Position numbers and translations under genes: made by a program | Shown here: piece after piece, positions 12,601 to 14,265 of the stretch | Position numbering within the stretch: position 1 is the stretch's first letter | Layout: each line of letters starts with the position of its first letter | Notes under the pieces: generated by a model | Told to the model about the DNA's origin: nothing | Databases searched by the model: none | Seen by the model: the letters and a program-made list of their open reading frames with translations, nothing else | Source: Nanobdellota archaeon | GTDB taxonomy: Archaea > Nanobdellota > Nanobdellia > Parvarchaeales > Parvarchaeaceae | Assembly: GCA_021818665.1 (NCBI GenBank) | Contig: JAKATQ010000025.1 | Coordinates: forward strand, 1-14,265 | Direction: 5' to 3' | DNA: 14,265 nt

Positions 12601-14265
12601 TTATTCGGCTTTTTGCTGCGTACCTGTAGAGCCGTCGCCCTTTGCTTTGGCTTCCGCCTTTTTCGGGGACGCCTCTTCCTTTTTCTTCGGCTTGCATGGC
12701 GGGTTGACGCAGAAAATATACGTCCTGCGGCTGTCTTTCGCATGCCACTCTATCATGTGTATGCCGCATTTGGGGCAGGTCTGCGGTGAAATGAACATGT
12801 ATCCGGACTGGGGCAGAGGCATCCCGAAGTGACACTTCGGATAATCCGCACAGCCGACGAACCGCTTGTGGGTCTTTTTCGATATTATCATCTTTAGGTT
12901 GCCGCCGCTTCTTGGGCATTTTCCGAATATATACTGCTGCAGAAGCGCCTTGTGCATCAATTCCTTTATCTCTTTTCGCTTCTTCAAGAGCCCGGAAAGT
13001 ATCTCGCTCACCATTTTCCGCGAGTCGTTGACCACCTCACTTTTTTTCTTCTTACCGAGCTCTATAGATTTCATCTCTTCTTCTATGGCAGCGGTCAGTT
13101 TAGGCCCTGTCAACTCGTCTGATATCCGTTTAAGGTTTTCTATCACAGCGAACGCCATCTCGCTCGGGATCAGGGTCCTGCTTGTGGATATGTAGCGTCT
13201 TTCCATGAGCTTCTTTAGTATGTCAGGGCGCGTCGCTTTTGTACCGAGCCTCAGGTCCTCCATTATTTTTATCAGGCCGCCCTGCGAATAATATGAAGGC
13301 GGTGAAGTCTGGTCTTCTGTCTCCTCCACAGATTTTATGCGCAGTACGTCGTCCTTTTTTATGTCCGGCAGTATGTTTTCCTCGTATTTGGAGTAAGTGT
13401 ATACACTGCGCCAGCCGGGTGTGATTATCCGCGAACCACGTGACGCGAATTCACGTCCGCCAATGTCAAGACTGACGTTTATCACCTCTTCTTTTGAAGG
13501 GTTGGAGAGCGTGGCTAGGAACCTGCGGCTTATCAAGTCGAATATCTTGGCTTCTTGGGGTTGCAGTTTTTCCGACGGCAGTTTGACGGGATGTATCGGA
13601 GGGTGGTCCTTTGCTTCCTTGCCACCGGTCGGGTGCAGCGGACCGCTAGATATCACATCGACGTGTTTCTTGTACGCTGTAGATTTGCCGAGTTCCGACA
13701 GGATGTCCTTGAGGTCGAGAGTCGGAGGGTAAACTTCGCTGTCGGTCCTAGGATAAGAAACGTAGCCTTTCATGTAAAGCCCTTGTACTATGCGCATGGC
13801 ATTAGGCACGCTGAAGCCGATCGCGGCGGCACTCCTTAAAAATCCCGTCGTATTGAATGGTTTTGGCGGCGTTACTTCGCGCACTTTCTTGCCGACCTCT
13901 TTTACTTTAGCCGTCTTCGTGGTCTTGACTTTTCTTACGGTTGCGACTACCTTTTCGTCAAAGATCTTTCCATCTGCATACTCGGCTGAGAACGTGATAA
14001 CGCAGACTTCTAAAGATGCGATGAAACGCCAGAATTTCTCCGATTTGAATGCGCGTCTCTCCGCGTCCCGTTCGACTATCAGTGTGAGAGTCGGTGTCTG
14101 GACGCGCCCGACGGACAGGAACGCATTGCCCAGCCTCTCAGCCGCGAGAGATATGAACCGCGTAAGGACAGCGCCAACGATAAGGTCTATTTCCCGTCTG
14201 GCATCAGCGCTGTCCGCCAGGTTCTTGTTGGGTTTTTTGAGGTTTGTGAACGCTTCACTCAGCTC
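12601..14265 (-). CDS. topA: DNA topoisomerase I (type IA), C-terminal 554 residues; N-terminus outside the window
   Basis: This type IA topoisomerase relaxes negative supercoils by a transient tyrosine-DNA link. The reading frame is open to the window end, so the Toprim domain is not seen. Visible in order: SVGRVQTPTLTLIVERDAE (central gate region), PPKPFNTTGFLRSAA, the active-site segment GYVSYPRTDSEVYP containing the catalytic Tyr, HPPIHPV, SYYSQGGLIKIMEDLRLGTKATRPDI (helix near the active site), and C-terminal zinc fingers. In the first finger the opening CPxC is CPRS: the second ligand is Ser (codon at 12907-12909). The second finger (CPKCG to CVNPPC) is intact. A Lys/Ala-rich low-complexity tail of about 30 residues ends the protein. 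A GTG at 13884 is only an internal codon, not a start. Confidence 0.95.
   Translation of the reverse strand, partial: ELSEAFTNLKKPNKNLADSADARREIDLIVGAVLTRFISLAAERLGNAFLSVGRVQTPTLTLIVERDAERRAFKSEKFWRFIASLEVCVITFSAEYADGKIFDEKVVATVRKVKTTKTAKVKEVGKKVREVTPPKPFNTTGFLRSAAAIGFSVPNAMRIVQGLYMKGYVSYPRTDSEVYPPTLDLKDILSELGKSTAYKKHVDVISSGPLHPTGGKEAKDHPPIHPVKLPSEKLQPQEAKIFDLISRRFLATLSNPSKEEVINVSLDIGGREFASRGSRIITPGWRSVYTYSKYEENILPDIKKDDVLRIKSVEETEDQTSPPSYYSQGGLIKIMEDLRLGTKATRPDILKKLMERRYISTSRTLIPSEMAFAVIENLKRISDELTGPKLTAAIEEEMKSIELGKKKKSEVVNDSRKMVSEILSGLLKKRKEIKELMHKALLQQYIFGKCPRSGGNLKMIISKKTHKRFVGCADYPKCHFGMPLPQSGYMFISPQTCPKCGIHMIEWHAKDSRRTYIFCVNPPCKPKKKEEASPKKAEAKAKGDGSTGTQQKAE

Noticed and set aside
1..14265. 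CRISPR array, riboswitch or replication origin
   Set aside because: I saw no regularly spaced repeats of suitable length, no gap large enough for a riboswitch with a recognisable core, and no cluster of origin-type repeats or Cdc6/Orc1 gene.

Overview
The window is archaeal chromosomal DNA of moderate GC content, densely packed and rich in ATA, AGA and AGG codons. The archaeal markers are ribosomal protein L10e (uL16), aPelota, EF-1alpha, an archaeal-type AsnRS, an archaeal-type topoisomerase I, a tRNA-Glu without an encoded CCA, and BRE/TATA-like promoters about 25 nt upstream of leaderless starts. Informational genes sit singly rather than in large ribosomal operons, and acidophile-style accessory genes are mixed in. 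A small-genome lineage such as Micrarchaeota, or a Thermoplasmata relative, would fit, but this is inference and nothing in the sequence fixes it.

Layout. 1-188: the 3' end of an IS5-type transposase, cut by the window edge and broken by a -1 frameshift, followed by a hairpin. 351-1574: an orphan 151-aa gene, then a leaderless 62-aa ORF followed 4 nt later by the L10e gene. 1576-2456 (minus): a winged-helix protein gene overlapping an ATP:cob(I)alamin adenosyltransferase gene by ATGA. 2569-6010 (plus): a sulfite-oxidase-like molybdenum enzyme, a membrane-anchored surface protein with a DUF4382 domain, a TauE/SafE permease and its DUF1634 partner. 6021-6093 (minus): tRNA-Glu(CUC). 6134-8226 (plus): a Trp/Tyr-type amino-acid permease overlapping the pelota gene by ATGA. 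8223-9524 (minus): AsnRS, converging on and overlapping pelota by 4 nt. 9616-11121 (plus): tryptophanase. 11272-12549 (plus): EF-1alpha. 12601 to the window end (minus): the C-terminal 554 residues of topoisomerase I. No intergenic gap exceeds 300 nt.

Two metabolic themes stand out. The region 2569-6010 looks like an oxidised-sulfur or sulfonate neighbourhood: a molybdopterin enzyme, an anion exporter pair and a cell-surface protein between them. The permease and the tryptophanase form a likely aromatic amino-acid uptake and breakdown pair (Trp to indole, pyruvate and ammonia), separated by two translation genes. On the translation side, aPelota and its expected GTPase partner EF-1alpha are both present.

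The least explained items are the 502-aa surface protein, which joins a cytosolic KxYYLxxSyRxxGKVkKxRxYLG-type domain to an extracellular DUF4382 domain; the two orphan small genes at 351 and 866; and two symmetric non-coding elements at 3159-3195 and 4797-4814. I found no CRISPR array and no complete mobile element.
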